From positions 1-64,000 of the forward strand of contig NZ_JADOTV010000003.1 in NCBI RefSeq assembly GCF_015767245.1: a stretch of DNA of 64,000 bases, read 5' to 3'. Below, piece by piece: positions 54,284-62,769 of the stretch. The notes beneath the pieces are model-generated. The model was not told the DNA's origin. It was given only the letters and a program-made list of their open reading frames with translations, and made no database searches. Made by a program: the position numbers and the translations under genes. Source of the stretch: Aureivirga sp. CE67 (GTDB taxonomy: Bacteria > Bacteroidota > Bacteroidia > Flavobacteriales > Flavobacteriaceae). Each line of letters starts with the position of its first letter. Within the stretch, counting starts at the first letter, position 1.

Positions 54284-55594
54284 TTATTTTTTTATGTTTA
54301 AATAAGATAAAACTTCATCATATAATTCAGATTGATTTGCGTACAAAGCATGATTTCTTGCTGTAACAAACCATTCTTTTGTAGAAGGTTTATGTTTTTT
54401 AATTGCTTTTTTTAAATCTTTTGTTGACATAGGTTTTGGAATTCCTTCTTCCATAGCCAGAGTCAGTTTTTCTTCAATTGCAATATCAATTACTGCTTCG
54501 ATATCTGCACCAGAATATTCTTTGGTGTTTTTTGCTAAAATTTCATAATCGATATTTTCAATTGGTTTTCCTGCAAGTTTTAGTTTAAAAATTGCTTCAC
54601 GAGCTTTCGTATCTGGTGGTGGAATAAAAATGATTCTATCAAATCTTCCTGGACGACGAAAAGCAGCATCTAGATGCCAAGGCGTGTTTGTAGCTCCAAC
54701 AACTAAAATCCCTTCATTATTACTCACAACACCATCAAGTTCTTGTAAAAATTGATTAATCAAAAGTCTAGAAGAAGATTGACGCATATCTGTTCTGCTT
54801 GCTCCTAGCGCATCGATTTCATCAAAAAATAAAACACAAGGATTATTTCCACGAGCAGTTTCAAATATTTCATGAAGATTTTTTTCGCTAGAACCAACCC
54901 ACATATCTAAAATATCATTTAGACCAACGCTGATGAATTTAGAATTAATTTCTCCAGCTGTAGCTTTTGCCATAAAAGTCTTTCCACAACCAGGAGGACC
55001 ATAAAGTAAAATTCCTCCACCGATTTTCTTACCATATTGTTTATACAATTCAGCATGCTGAAGAGGTTTGATAATTTTTAAATCAATCTCTTTTTTTACA
55101 TGTTCTAAACCTCCAACATTATGAAAATTAATAGAAGGTTTTTCCATAAAAAGATTTTGATTCACATCTTCAGAAATTTCTTCATTTGTTGGACCTTCTG
55201 CCCTAACTCGTAAATGAGAATCTATAAATTCATCTGAGTAAGTTCGATCAATACCTAAAATGATTTTATAAACCTCAGCGGCGTAATCAAGGTTATTTTC
55301 TTGAATAAGTGTTTTGGTATATAGTTCTAAAATGGAAATATTTTTAGTATCAGGTTGAAAAATGTCTTCTAAAATAACAGTACATTTTCCAAATTCTTTT
55401 TTAGCATAAAAAACTTTAGCCAAACCTAAAGTATGTGTCTCATTATTTTCAAGTTTTATAAGTTCCTGAAATTCAATTTCTGCATCATCCAGATAATTAA
55501 AATCATAAAGAGTTTGAGCCAAATGTAATTTAAGCGGAATATTATTTGGAGAAAACTTAAGTGCTTCTCTTAAAGATTCAATTGCTTTATTCAT
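54284..55594 (-). CDS. AAA ATPase with N-terminal TPR
   Basis: 436 residues. Helical TPR-like N-terminus about 1-125 (ALKFSPNNIPLKLHLAQTLYDF). The single AAA domain follows: Walker A GPPGCGKT (199-206), Walker B FFDEID with Asp258/Glu259, second region of homology with arginine fingers (FRRPGRFDR). It is of the classical Cdc48/spastin-like AAA clade. It probably remodels a protein partner, fitting its co-transcription with a TPR membrane protein. A -7 element TATATTTG lies upstream (55624-55617). Confidence 0.9.
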   Translation of the reverse strand: MNKAIESLREALKFSPNNIPLKLHLAQTLYDFNYLDDAEIEFQELIKLENNETHTLGLAKVFYAKKEFGKCTVILEDIFQPDTKNISILELYTKTLIQENNLDYAAEVYKIILGIDRTYSDEFIDSHLRVRAEGPTNEEISEDVNQNLFMEKPSINFHNVGGLEHVKKEIDLKIIKPLQHAELYKQYGKKIGGGILLYGPPGCGKTFMAKATAGEINSKFISVGLNDILDMWVGSSEKNLHEIFETARGNNPCVLFFDEIDALGASRTDMRQSSSRLLINQFLQELDGVVSNNEGILVVGATNTPWHLDAAFRRPGRFDRIIFIPPPDTKAREAIFKLKLAGKPIENIDYEILAKNTKEYSGADIEAVIDIAIEEKLTLAMEEGIPKPMSTKDLKKAIKKHKPSTKEWFVTARNHALYANQSELYDEVLSYLNIKK

Positions 55595-55616
55595 AAATGT
55601 ATTTTTTGAACTTTGC

Positions 55617-55624
55617 CAAATATA
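55617..55624 (-). promoter_or_regulatory. -7 element (TATATTTG) of the AAA-TPR pair
   Basis: CAAATATA on the plus strand, 23 bases before the ATG of the AAA ATPase gene. No -33 seen. Confidence 0.45.
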
Positions 55625-55720
55625 TTAATTTGTTCTAGTATTAAGTGGACTTGAAGCTATAAAATATTTGTAATATTATTAAGTAGATTTTATAATATAA
55701 TTAAGTGTTTCAAGGCCATT

Positions 55721-58519
55721 TTAACTATAACTATTTTTATATAAAAATTGTAGAAGTCTAGAAATAGTTCTTTCTTTTTCAAAAATCCAAGAAGAATAAG
55801 AAAGAATGGTTGTTTTAACCTCAGCACGTTCTAAAATTTTATATTGTTCCAGACCAAGATCATGAGCAAATTCTCCAGGATAACCAATTAAATCAATACC
55901 AAAATATTTACCATCATATTTAATTAGTAAATCCAGAGTAATTCCGGCAATTTCAATACCTTTCCAAAAATGTTCAACTTTTTTACCTTTCAAAGTTTCA
56001 ATAACCTCATCTAGAAAATTATCATAAACATCGCCAATATTTTTATTAGTTTGTGAATTTCTAGAAATAGAATCTAGATAAAAATAAAATAGAGATTCAG
56101 ATTTTAATGCGTTTTTTGAAATTGAAGTATAAATATACTGGCGAGATTTAGCTCTAGTAATTGCAACATTAAAAACAGCTTCTTTATTTAGATGAACAAA
56201 AGCAGAATGATGAGAATTAGCATCAACAGCAAAAGATAGATGCATTTCATCTCTTTCTTCTCCCTGAAAAGAATAAGCAGTTCCTACACGCATTTTATGT
56301 TTTTCAATTTCATGCGTGGTAAATGTCTCATGAATTTTCTGATGTAATGCTTCTGCTTGATCTTTAAAAGGTGAAAGAACTCCAATAGTAGAATAATCTT
56401 TATATTCATCAGCTTCTCTTTCTATAGTCTCTTTAATATTTTCTAAAAGCTCTTTAATTTCTTCAGAATTAATACCAACCTCATCACGAGTTCCATTTGC
56501 TTCTATATGAAAAATAGATTTTTGATAAGAATCTGGTTTTTTAGTCATAATTCGTAAATCATTATTATAAAACTTTTCATTACTAAATTCTATAATAGTT
56601 GGAAGACTACGAAAATGTTCATCAAGCATTGTAAGTTGCTTTTCAGATTTTATAGATTTAATTCCAACATCTAAAATACTCTTCTCACGATAATTTAGAA
56701 ATATATCAGGAAAATGATGCACATTATATTTAGATTGAAGAATTTGTTGCATACTCTTAGATAGAAAAGAAATATGACGAAGTTGATTTGTATCTCCAGC
56801 TATTACGACTCTTTTAGCTCTTTGAAATAATGGAAGACAACTTGCTATGTCACATTGCGTAGCTTCATCTATAATAACAACATCAAACATTTCTTTTTTT
56901 AGAGGAAGTACTTCTTTTACATTAGACATATTTAAAGCCCAAATAGGAAAAGCTTTTAAAACAGCATCAAAATTTAATTCATTATAAACTTTCGCTTTTC
57001 CAGTATCATTTTCAAAATTCATGGCATCTCGAAAATCTTTTAATACATTCCAATAATCTCTAAAAGCTTCATGAATTTGATATACAAGTTTTAATCGAAT
57101 AATCAGATCAGACTTTTCTATAATTAAAAACTCATTCTTATTAATTTTTTCTAATATCCCTTGTAGCTCTTCTTCTTTATTAAATTTATAATTAAGATAT
57201 TTTTTCTTTAAATAAGAAAATATACCTTTTTCATTTTCACTTAGAAATAAACCATTAACTAATTCTGTTGAAATTTGTTCTTTAAATTGTTCTTTTAACT
57301 TAAAATCTTCTTTTAGGTAATAATTTAAAATTTCCTCATTTTCTTCTATATCTTTTTCTATCCTTGAAGAGACTGGACTATAAATAGAAATTCTAAGCTG
57401 TCTAATTAAATAAGACAGTACATCCTTACTTGATAATAAACTCTTAATATATCTAGAAAAAGGAGTTTTATATTTTCGTTTCTTTCCAGCCCTAACTACG
57501 ATTTGATCAATTCCAATTTGAGTTCGAATTTTATCCACAACCACATCTACAGCTTCATCCGTGCGAGAAGCAATTAAAACGCTTTCTCCATTTCTTACAT
57601 GTTCAAGTGCTAAAGCTCCAATTGTATATGTCTTTCCTGTTCCAGGAGGACCATAAATTACATTAAAAGGATAATTCTTTGCAGCTTCTATAATAGATTC
57701 TTGTGCTTTACTTAATCCTAGTGGAATATTTCTTTTATCAAAACTTTTATAATTCTCAAATTCATGTTTCTCTTCTAGAAATAGTGACTTTAATGGTTTT
57801 GAATAATCTTCAGAATTTGCTATAAGTTCTAATTCATTTAGAATTCCTCGTGCTGCATTTGATTTATCTATAAGTCCTATATAACTAGCAGCTAAAAGTG
57901 AAAGATTCGTACTTGTTGAATCTTCTATAGATTTAAGATACGCTTTAAGTTTTGAAGCTTTTATATTATCTGGATACATATAAACCTCATCACATTTAAT
58001 CATAGGAAAATATTTATTCAATTGCTTTACAATCTTTCCTATTTCTTCATAAGTTATAAATGATTTTGGTAATTCTTTATAAAAAGCTTCGTAATCTATT
58101 ACATCGTCTTCTTCTAATAGTTGAAGAAGAGAATAATTAATCTTTCTACTCTCTATATCTAAAGAAATAAAATACAAATCTTCTCTTTGCTCTATAGTAG
58201 CTTTATAATAAAATAAGGGCGCAGTAATTTTTTGTTTCTTTTCATTTTTTAATAAATATCCTGTAACGAAAAAGGAAGCATAAATAAATTCTTTTTCTCT
58301 GTCATACAATTCAATTTTTTTAAGAATTGCAGCAGCTTTCTTTTCCGGAATTGGAATTATTGGCGAATCTCCTGTTAGTAACTCTTCTCTTGTTTCAATA
58401 CAATATTTATTTATAATTTTTGGATTCAGAAAATCTGTGATTATAGTATCTCTATTATCCGATTGATAGCAATTTCTATAATATTTAATTAGGTTTTTAA
58501 TATCTATCTCTTTCTGCAT
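55721..58519 (-). CDS. SF1 helicase with C-terminal restriction-endonuclease-like domain
   Basis: 932 residues from the ATG at 58519; the in-frame ATG at 58600 adds 27 residues of hydrophobic, unconserved sequence. Walker A YGPPGTGKTYT (about residue 290), DEAT-box VIIDEATQCD (~547), later motifs VGTAYSFQGEERDEMHLSF and NVAITRAKSRQYIYTS: the Upf1-like/AAA_12 helicase group. The last ~90 residues (EHFWKGIEIAGITLDLLIKYDGKYFGIDLIGYPGEF, in blocks) look like a PD-(D/E)xK endonuclease-fold domain of the type attached to such helicases. Such helicase-nuclease proteins occur in anti-phage and DNA-repair settings; here there is no clear partner. Confidence 0.85.
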   Translation of the reverse strand: MQKEIDIKNLIKYYRNCYQSDNRDTIITDFLNPKIINKYCIETREELLTGDSPIIPIPEKKAAAILKKIELYDREKEFIYASFFVTGYLLKNEKKQKITAPLFYYKATIEQREDLYFISLDIESRKINYSLLQLLEEDDVIDYEAFYKELPKSFITYEEIGKIVKQLNKYFPMIKCDEVYMYPDNIKASKLKAYLKSIEDSTSTNLSLLAASYIGLIDKSNAARGILNELELIANSEDYSKPLKSLFLEEKHEFENYKSFDKRNIPLGLSKAQESIIEAAKNYPFNVIYGPPGTGKTYTIGALALEHVRNGESVLIASRTDEAVDVVVDKIRTQIGIDQIVVRAGKKRKYKTPFSRYIKSLLSSKDVLSYLIRQLRISIYSPVSSRIEKDIEENEEILNYYLKEDFKLKEQFKEQISTELVNGLFLSENEKGIFSYLKKKYLNYKFNKEEELQGILEKINKNEFLIIEKSDLIIRLKLVYQIHEAFRDYWNVLKDFRDAMNFENDTGKAKVYNELNFDAVLKAFPIWALNMSNVKEVLPLKKEMFDVVIIDEATQCDIASCLPLFQRAKRVVIAGDTNQLRHISFLSKSMQQILQSKYNVHHFPDIFLNYREKSILDVGIKSIKSEKQLTMLDEHFRSLPTIIEFSNEKFYNNDLRIMTKKPDSYQKSIFHIEANGTRDEVGINSEEIKELLENIKETIEREADEYKDYSTIGVLSPFKDQAEALHQKIHETFTTHEIEKHKMRVGTAYSFQGEERDEMHLSFAVDANSHHSAFVHLNKEAVFNVAITRAKSRQYIYTSISKNALKSESLFYFYLDSISRNSQTNKNIGDVYDNFLDEVIETLKGKKVEHFWKGIEIAGITLDLLIKYDGKYFGIDLIGYPGEFAHDLGLEQYKILERAEVKTTILSYSSWIFEKERTISRLLQFLYKNSYS

Positions 58520-58686
58520 ATATTCTATTTGAGTTGTAGGCCTAAATATATTTATAAAAATCATTAAAACGTATAAATAACTCTTATTTCTAAAAGTCAA
58601 ATTTCAATTTTTAACAATATTTAGAAATCATTATAGATTAATTGAAATAAATAATATATTTTCGGTATTAAATTAAAAATCACCTT

Positions 58687-59349
58687 ATGAAAACAAAAAA
58701 TTACTTATTGATTGTAGTATTATTCCTTCTTACAATTAAAACAAATGCTCAAACAGATGAAATAAACGATACAGAATATAAAGATTCAAAATTTAGTATT
58801 TCCGTATATGCTAATTTAGGTTATGCAACAATAAATCCTGATCATGGAATTAATTATAATCTAGATGTAAATAGTGGAGAAATATTGCTTAACTATAAGT
58901 TTTATAAAAATTTAGGTTTTTCTTCAGGTATTGGTTATACATATATGAGTGGAAATGGTACTGATCAAGTATTTAATTATAATGATGTTTCCTACAATAA
59001 AAATTTCTACCATAGTAGAGGTGTAATTAAAATCCCTTTGAATTTCACCTATGAATACAAATTAAACGATAATTTAAATATGCAAGGTAGGTTTGGTGTT
59101 TATACACAAACTATTGTTTTTGATGAATATCAGTTTGTTGGTGTAACCCTTGAAGATATTTATGAAGGTTGGAATTTTGGAACAGGTATCGGACTAGACA
59201 TTTTATATAAAACTAGTTCTAACTCAAGTATTGGACTTTCTTATAATGGACAATCAGATTTTACAAAATTTGAATCTAAGAATTCAAATCAAAAACAAAA
59301 AATCATCGGAACAAACACTTTCGGTTTTATACTCCGATTAAACTTATAA
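58687..59349 (+). CDS. Outer-membrane beta-barrel protein
   Basis: 220 residues. Signal peptide MKTKNYLLIVVLFLLTIKTNAQ. Eight-stranded porin-like pattern (FSISVYANLGYATINPDHG, NLGFSSGIGYTYMSGNG, GWNFGTGIGLDILYK, IIGTNTFGFILRLNL). It ends in a C-terminal aromatic/Leu residue after alternating strands, as in OMP_b-brl_2 proteins. Function unknown. Divergent from the helicase gene. Confidence 0.82.
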   Translation: MKTKNYLLIVVLFLLTIKTNAQTDEINDTEYKDSKFSISVYANLGYATINPDHGINYNLDVNSGEILLNYKFYKNLGFSSGIGYTYMSGNGTDQVFNYNDVSYNKNFYHSRGVIKIPLNFTYEYKLNDNLNMQGRFGVYTQTIVFDEYQFVGVTLEDIYEGWNFGTGIGLDILYKTSSNSSIGLSYNGQSDFTKFESKNSNQKQKIIGTNTFGFILRLNL

Positions 59350-59358
59350 TCAAAAACA

Positions 59359-59391
59359 AAAAGCCACGATTTGAATTTCGTGGCCTTTTAT
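59359..59391. terminator. Bidirectional terminator
   Basis: AAAAGCCACGA with TCGTGGCcTTTT (one extra C), A/T runs on both sides. Between the barrel gene and the convergent DUF1016 gene. Confidence 0.85.
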
Positions 59392-60414
59392 TTATTCCGA
59401 AAACTCTCTTTCAATTTCTTCTATAGATGGAAGTTTTGTTTTGATCTCTTTAGGAATTGCTTCTGTAATTTTAAATTCACTTATCCCCATTGGTTTATGA
59501 ATATCTCGTAAAGCGTATTCAGCTTCAATCTTATCTTTTTTCTTACAAAGTAACAAACCTATCGTTGGATTTTCATTTTCTGTTTTTAAAAGATCGTCAA
59601 CAGCAGAAAGATAAAAATTCAATTTTCCAGCAAATTCTGGTTTAAATCGTCCAGCTTTTAACTCAATCACTACATAACATTTCAAAGGAATATGATAAAA
59701 CAGTAAATCGATGAAATAATCTGTTTCGCTAACTTCCAACTTATACTGTCTTCCAACAAATGCAAAACCTTTTCCTAGTTCTAATAAAAAATCTGTAATA
59801 TTTTGTGTTAATTGATTTTCAATTTCTCTTTCCAAAGCTTCTTCTTGTAAACTTAAAAAGTCAAAATTATAAGGATCTTTTAAAGCTTGTGACACAATTT
59901 TAGAATGTGCCTCAGGAAGTGTATTCTTAAAATTATTGGATTTACTTCCTTTTCGAACAATATAATTATTCTCAATTTGAATTTCTAAAGTATCTCTAGT
60001 CCAACCATTTTTAGCAGTTTCTTCTACATAAAATATGGCCTCATCAATATCTTTAATTTTAGAAACGATCATTCTATGATGTCCCCACGGAATTTGTGCC
60101 ACACTCTGTGGCACAAAAGCATACTTCTGAGAATAGAAAGTATACCATTGTTTAATAGCATAAATATTTCGTCTAGAAAAACCTTTCATGTCTGGAAACG
60201 CAATTCGTAAATCCGAAGAAATTTTATCAATAACTCCACTTCCCCATTTTGCGTTTTCCATTTTTGTAGTAATCTCTTTTCCTAATTCCCAATAAAGTTC
60301 AATCAACTGTTGATTTACAGAAAGAGCAACTTTTTGCTTGGCAAACTGAACTCGAGATTTTAAAGTTTGAATCCAACTCTTATATTCTTCTTGATTATAG
60401 GCAATTTTAGTCAT
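59392..60414 (-). CDS. DUF1016 (YhcG-type) PD-(D/E)xK nuclease
   Basis: 340 residues. N-terminal DUF1016_N helical domain (about 1-155: QQLIELYWELGKEI, WGSGVIDKISSDL, FSRRNIYAIKQWY). The C-terminal PD-(D/E)xK domain has DYFIDLLFYHIPLKCYVVIELK, where the Asp, Glu and Lys are the active site. Family members are linked with restriction, phage defence or tRNA-splicing-like nucleases; the exact target is unknown. Alone here, with no methylase beside it. Confidence 0.88.
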   Translation of the reverse strand: MTKIAYNQEEYKSWIQTLKSRVQFAKQKVALSVNQQLIELYWELGKEITTKMENAKWGSGVIDKISSDLRIAFPDMKGFSRRNIYAIKQWYTFYSQKYAFVPQSVAQIPWGHHRMIVSKIKDIDEAIFYVEETAKNGWTRDTLEIQIENNYIVRKGSKSNNFKNTLPEAHSKIVSQALKDPYNFDFLSLQEEALEREIENQLTQNITDFLLELGKGFAFVGRQYKLEVSETDYFIDLLFYHIPLKCYVVIELKAGRFKPEFAGKLNFYLSAVDDLLKTENENPTIGLLLCKKKDKIEAEYALRDIHKPMGISEFKITEAIPKEIKTKLPSIEEIEREFSE

Positions 60415-60490
60415 TTCTATTTTTTAAATTATGAATTCAATTTAGTTATTTTTAAGATTATAAGAGCTAGAATGTTATATTATTTTAAGC

Positions 60491-61483
60491 TTAATTAGTT
60501 TTATTTTGTAAGTATTTTATCTTTTTCTTTAATCTTTTCACAACATATTTCTTTTCTAATTTTGTAATTTCTCTATCTTGATCTATTTTCTCTAAGCATT
60601 GTTTATAAACTTCTAAAGCTTCCTTGTTTTTATTTAAATTTTCAAGAGCTTCTGCTTTTAATTTATAATGTCTCCAGAAATCTGGAAACGCTTTAATTCT
60701 TTGGTTTTGTTCTTCTACAATATAATTCCATTCCCAAGCATCAAAACAAAAATTTAGTCCAGAAGGAATACCAATTGTTGGAGTAGAATTATGACTAAAA
60801 CCTTCTAATAATTGATTTTTAAAACGTAAATCTTTGAAATTTCTAGTATTAATTTCCGTTACAAATAAATCATAATATTTTTTTATAGAAATGTCATCCC
60901 ATCTTCTATCTCCAATTGCTAGATATAAATTTCCTTTTAAAGCATCTGTAGTTAAAAGCTTAGTTTGTACATCTCCATCATTTGGCCAATAAGCTGGACT
61001 AATAACAATGCAAGAATTAAATTTGTCATTATAATCTAAAAAAAGATTTGTCATAAAATATCCTCCAAAAGAATGACCAATTAAAGTCATTTTATCCATA
61101 ACATTATATTTCTTTTTTAAAAATGGAAGAACCTCATCAACAATAAATTTCTCTAGATTTTCTTTTTCCGTTAATTCCTTATTTCTGTCTTCATGAATTA
61201 TCCCTATCAGTATAGATTGTGGAATTTCGTCGTATAAATAAAGATTATTTGCAGATTGTAAAACTGTTGCTGTTATTTCTTCATCATTTGCATCCGTATA
61301 AAGAACACAATGCTTTGATGTATTTATTTTATTATAGTTTAAAGGTTTACTTATCGTAATTTTTCGATTCTTTTTAAAAACAGAAGATTTAATTTCTAGT
61401 GTATCTGGTTTTGTATAAAATGAATGAGATTGAGAAAAAATAGAAAATGAAAATAGAAAAAACAGAATGTAAATATGTTTCAT
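60491..61483 (-). CDS. Exported esterase-type alpha/beta hydrolase
   Basis: 330 residues from the ATG at 61483. The longer frame adds 20 residues with no signal. Signal peptide MKHIYILFFLFSFSIFSQ. Esterase D/IroE-like hydrolase: nucleophile Ser in GHSFGG (full-ORF residue ~159), and GDRRWDD, the late acid loop. The C-terminal ~60 residues hold a TPR-like helical hairpin (LKAEALENLNKNKEALEVYKQCLE). It probably acts in the periplasm on a phosphopantetheine- or siderophore-type ester; substrate not shown. Confidence 0.85.
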   Translation of the reverse strand: MKHIYILFFLFSFSIFSQSHSFYTKPDTLEIKSSVFKKNRKITISKPLNYNKINTSKHCVLYTDANDEEITATVLQSANNLYLYDEIPQSILIGIIHEDRNKELTEKENLEKFIVDEVLPFLKKKYNVMDKMTLIGHSFGGYFMTNLFLDYNDKFNSCIVISPAYWPNDGDVQTKLLTTDALKGNLYLAIGDRRWDDISIKKYYDLFVTEINTRNFKDLRFKNQLLEGFSHNSTPTIGIPSGLNFCFDAWEWNYIVEEQNQRIKAFPDFWRHYKLKAEALENLNKNKEALEVYKQCLEKIDQDREITKLEKKYVVKRLKKKIKYLQNKTN

Positions 61484-61567
61484 AACAAGTATAATTAAAT
61501 GATTAAGATGATAATTATCAGAGATTTTAAAATTTCTATACAATTATACAAAATCTGAGTTTGTTTT

Positions 61568-61611
61568 TGATTTAGGTCAAAATAAAATCTGCAACAGCAA
61601 TTTAATTTTGA
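61568..61611 (+). promoter_or_regulatory. Crp/Fnr-type operator plus -7 element for cytochrome c peroxidase
   Basis: The operator TTGATTTAGGTCAA (61568-61581) is followed after exactly 22 bases by TAATTTTG (61604-61611). That is the same motif and the same gap as at 38152-38195. Operator centre to the first T of the -7 element is 29.5 bases in both places. This places the operator near -41.5, as for class II activation. Confidence 0.75.
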
Positions 61612-61630
61612 ATTACAAAACAATAGAGAT

Positions 61631-62707
61631 ATGAGGATTTTTACAATTTTAGGAATAACGCTTTTGTTATTTTCTTGTTCAAAAGATGATGAAGGTTCAA
61701 GAAATGATTCAAACGGAAATAAATACAATTTAGAATATACAGGTTTACCAAAACCAAATATTGCTGAAGATAATAAACTAACAAAAAACGGTGTAGAACT
61801 GGGAAGAAGACTTTTTTATGAAAAAACTTTGAGTGAAGATAATTCTATGTCATGTGCTTCGTGTCATGTACAAAAAGACGCTTTTTCTGATATAAGAAGA
61901 TTTTCTGAAGGTGTAAAAGGTTTACCTGGAAAAAGACAAGCGATGGCAGTTTTCAACATGGCTTGGAACGATAATAAGTTTTTTTGGGATGGAAGAGCAA
62001 ATCTTCTTAGAGATCAATCTTTACTACCAATTCAAGATCATTTAGAAATGAATGAAACTCTGGATAATGTTATTTTAAAATTAAAAGCAAATGCTGATTA
62101 TGTGGAACGTTTTCAGGATGTTTTCGAGGATGGTGAAATTAATTCTTTTAACATTTCTCTAGCATTAGAACAGTTTATGAATTCGATTGTGTCGAATAAT
62201 AGTAAATATGATAAATTTCTACAAAATAAAGCAAACTTATCAGCTTCTGAAGAACGAGGACGTGTTTTATATTTTAGAGCTTATGATCCTTTAAAACCAA
62301 ATCAAGCGTTTGGAAACTGTATAGACTGTCATGGTGGAGCAAATTTTGAAAATGATAGTTATATGAATAATGGTTTAGATACGGATGAGGAAATGACAGA
62401 TTTGGGGCGTGGAGCTGTAACAGAAAGAGCTGTAGATAGAGGTACTTTTAAAATTCCGTCACTTCGAAATATTGAACTTACCCCTCCATATATGCATGAT
62501 GGTAGGTTTGAAACTCTAGAGGAGGTAATTGATCATTATAATTCGGGTGTAAAACTTTCTACGACTTTAAATCCTACCATGTTAAGTTTAGCAAATGAAG
62601 GTTCTAAAATGAATGAACAAGATAAAAAAGATCTGATTGCATTCTTAAAAACACTTACAGATTATGATTTAGTTACAAATCCAAAATATTCAGATCCTTT
62701 TGAGTAA
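61631..62707 (+). CDS. Di-heme cytochrome c peroxidase, lipoprotein
   Basis: 358 residues. Lipobox FSC (Cys16). First heme motif CASCH (Cys75, Cys78, His79), second CIDCH (Cys230, Cys233, His234). Family features: GLPKPNIAEDNKLTKNGVELGRRLFYEKTLS, SEGVKGLPGKRQAMAVFNMAWN, FFWDGRANLLRDQSLLPI, RDRGTFKIPSLRNIELTPPYMHDGRFETLEEVIDHYNSG (in blocks). MauG/CCP family: it reduces hydrogen peroxide with electrons from a small cytochrome, in the periplasm. It is controlled by the Crp/Fnr-type operator at 61568, shared with the cytochrome operon at 38201. Confidence 0.94.
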   Translation: MRIFTILGITLLLFSCSKDDEGSRNDSNGNKYNLEYTGLPKPNIAEDNKLTKNGVELGRRLFYEKTLSEDNSMSCASCHVQKDAFSDIRRFSEGVKGLPGKRQAMAVFNMAWNDNKFFWDGRANLLRDQSLLPIQDHLEMNETLDNVILKLKANADYVERFQDVFEDGEINSFNISLALEQFMNSIVSNNSKYDKFLQNKANLSASEERGRVLYFRAYDPLKPNQAFGNCIDCHGGANFENDSYMNNGLDTDEEMTDLGRGAVTERAVDRGTFKIPSLRNIELTPPYMHDGRFETLEEVIDHYNSGVKLSTTLNPTMLSLANEGSKMNEQDKKDLIAFLKTLTDYDLVTNPKYSDPFE

Positions 62708-62714
62708 AAACAAA

Positions 62715-62748
62715 ATATCCCAGTATAAAATTATACTGGGATATGTTT
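62715..62748 (+). terminator. Terminator of the peroxidase gene
   Basis: ATATCCCAGTATAA (62715-62728) with TTATACTGGGATAT (62731-62744), then T-rich sequence. Confidence 0.85.
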
Positions 62749-62769
62749 GTTTATTATTTCAAATAGGCA

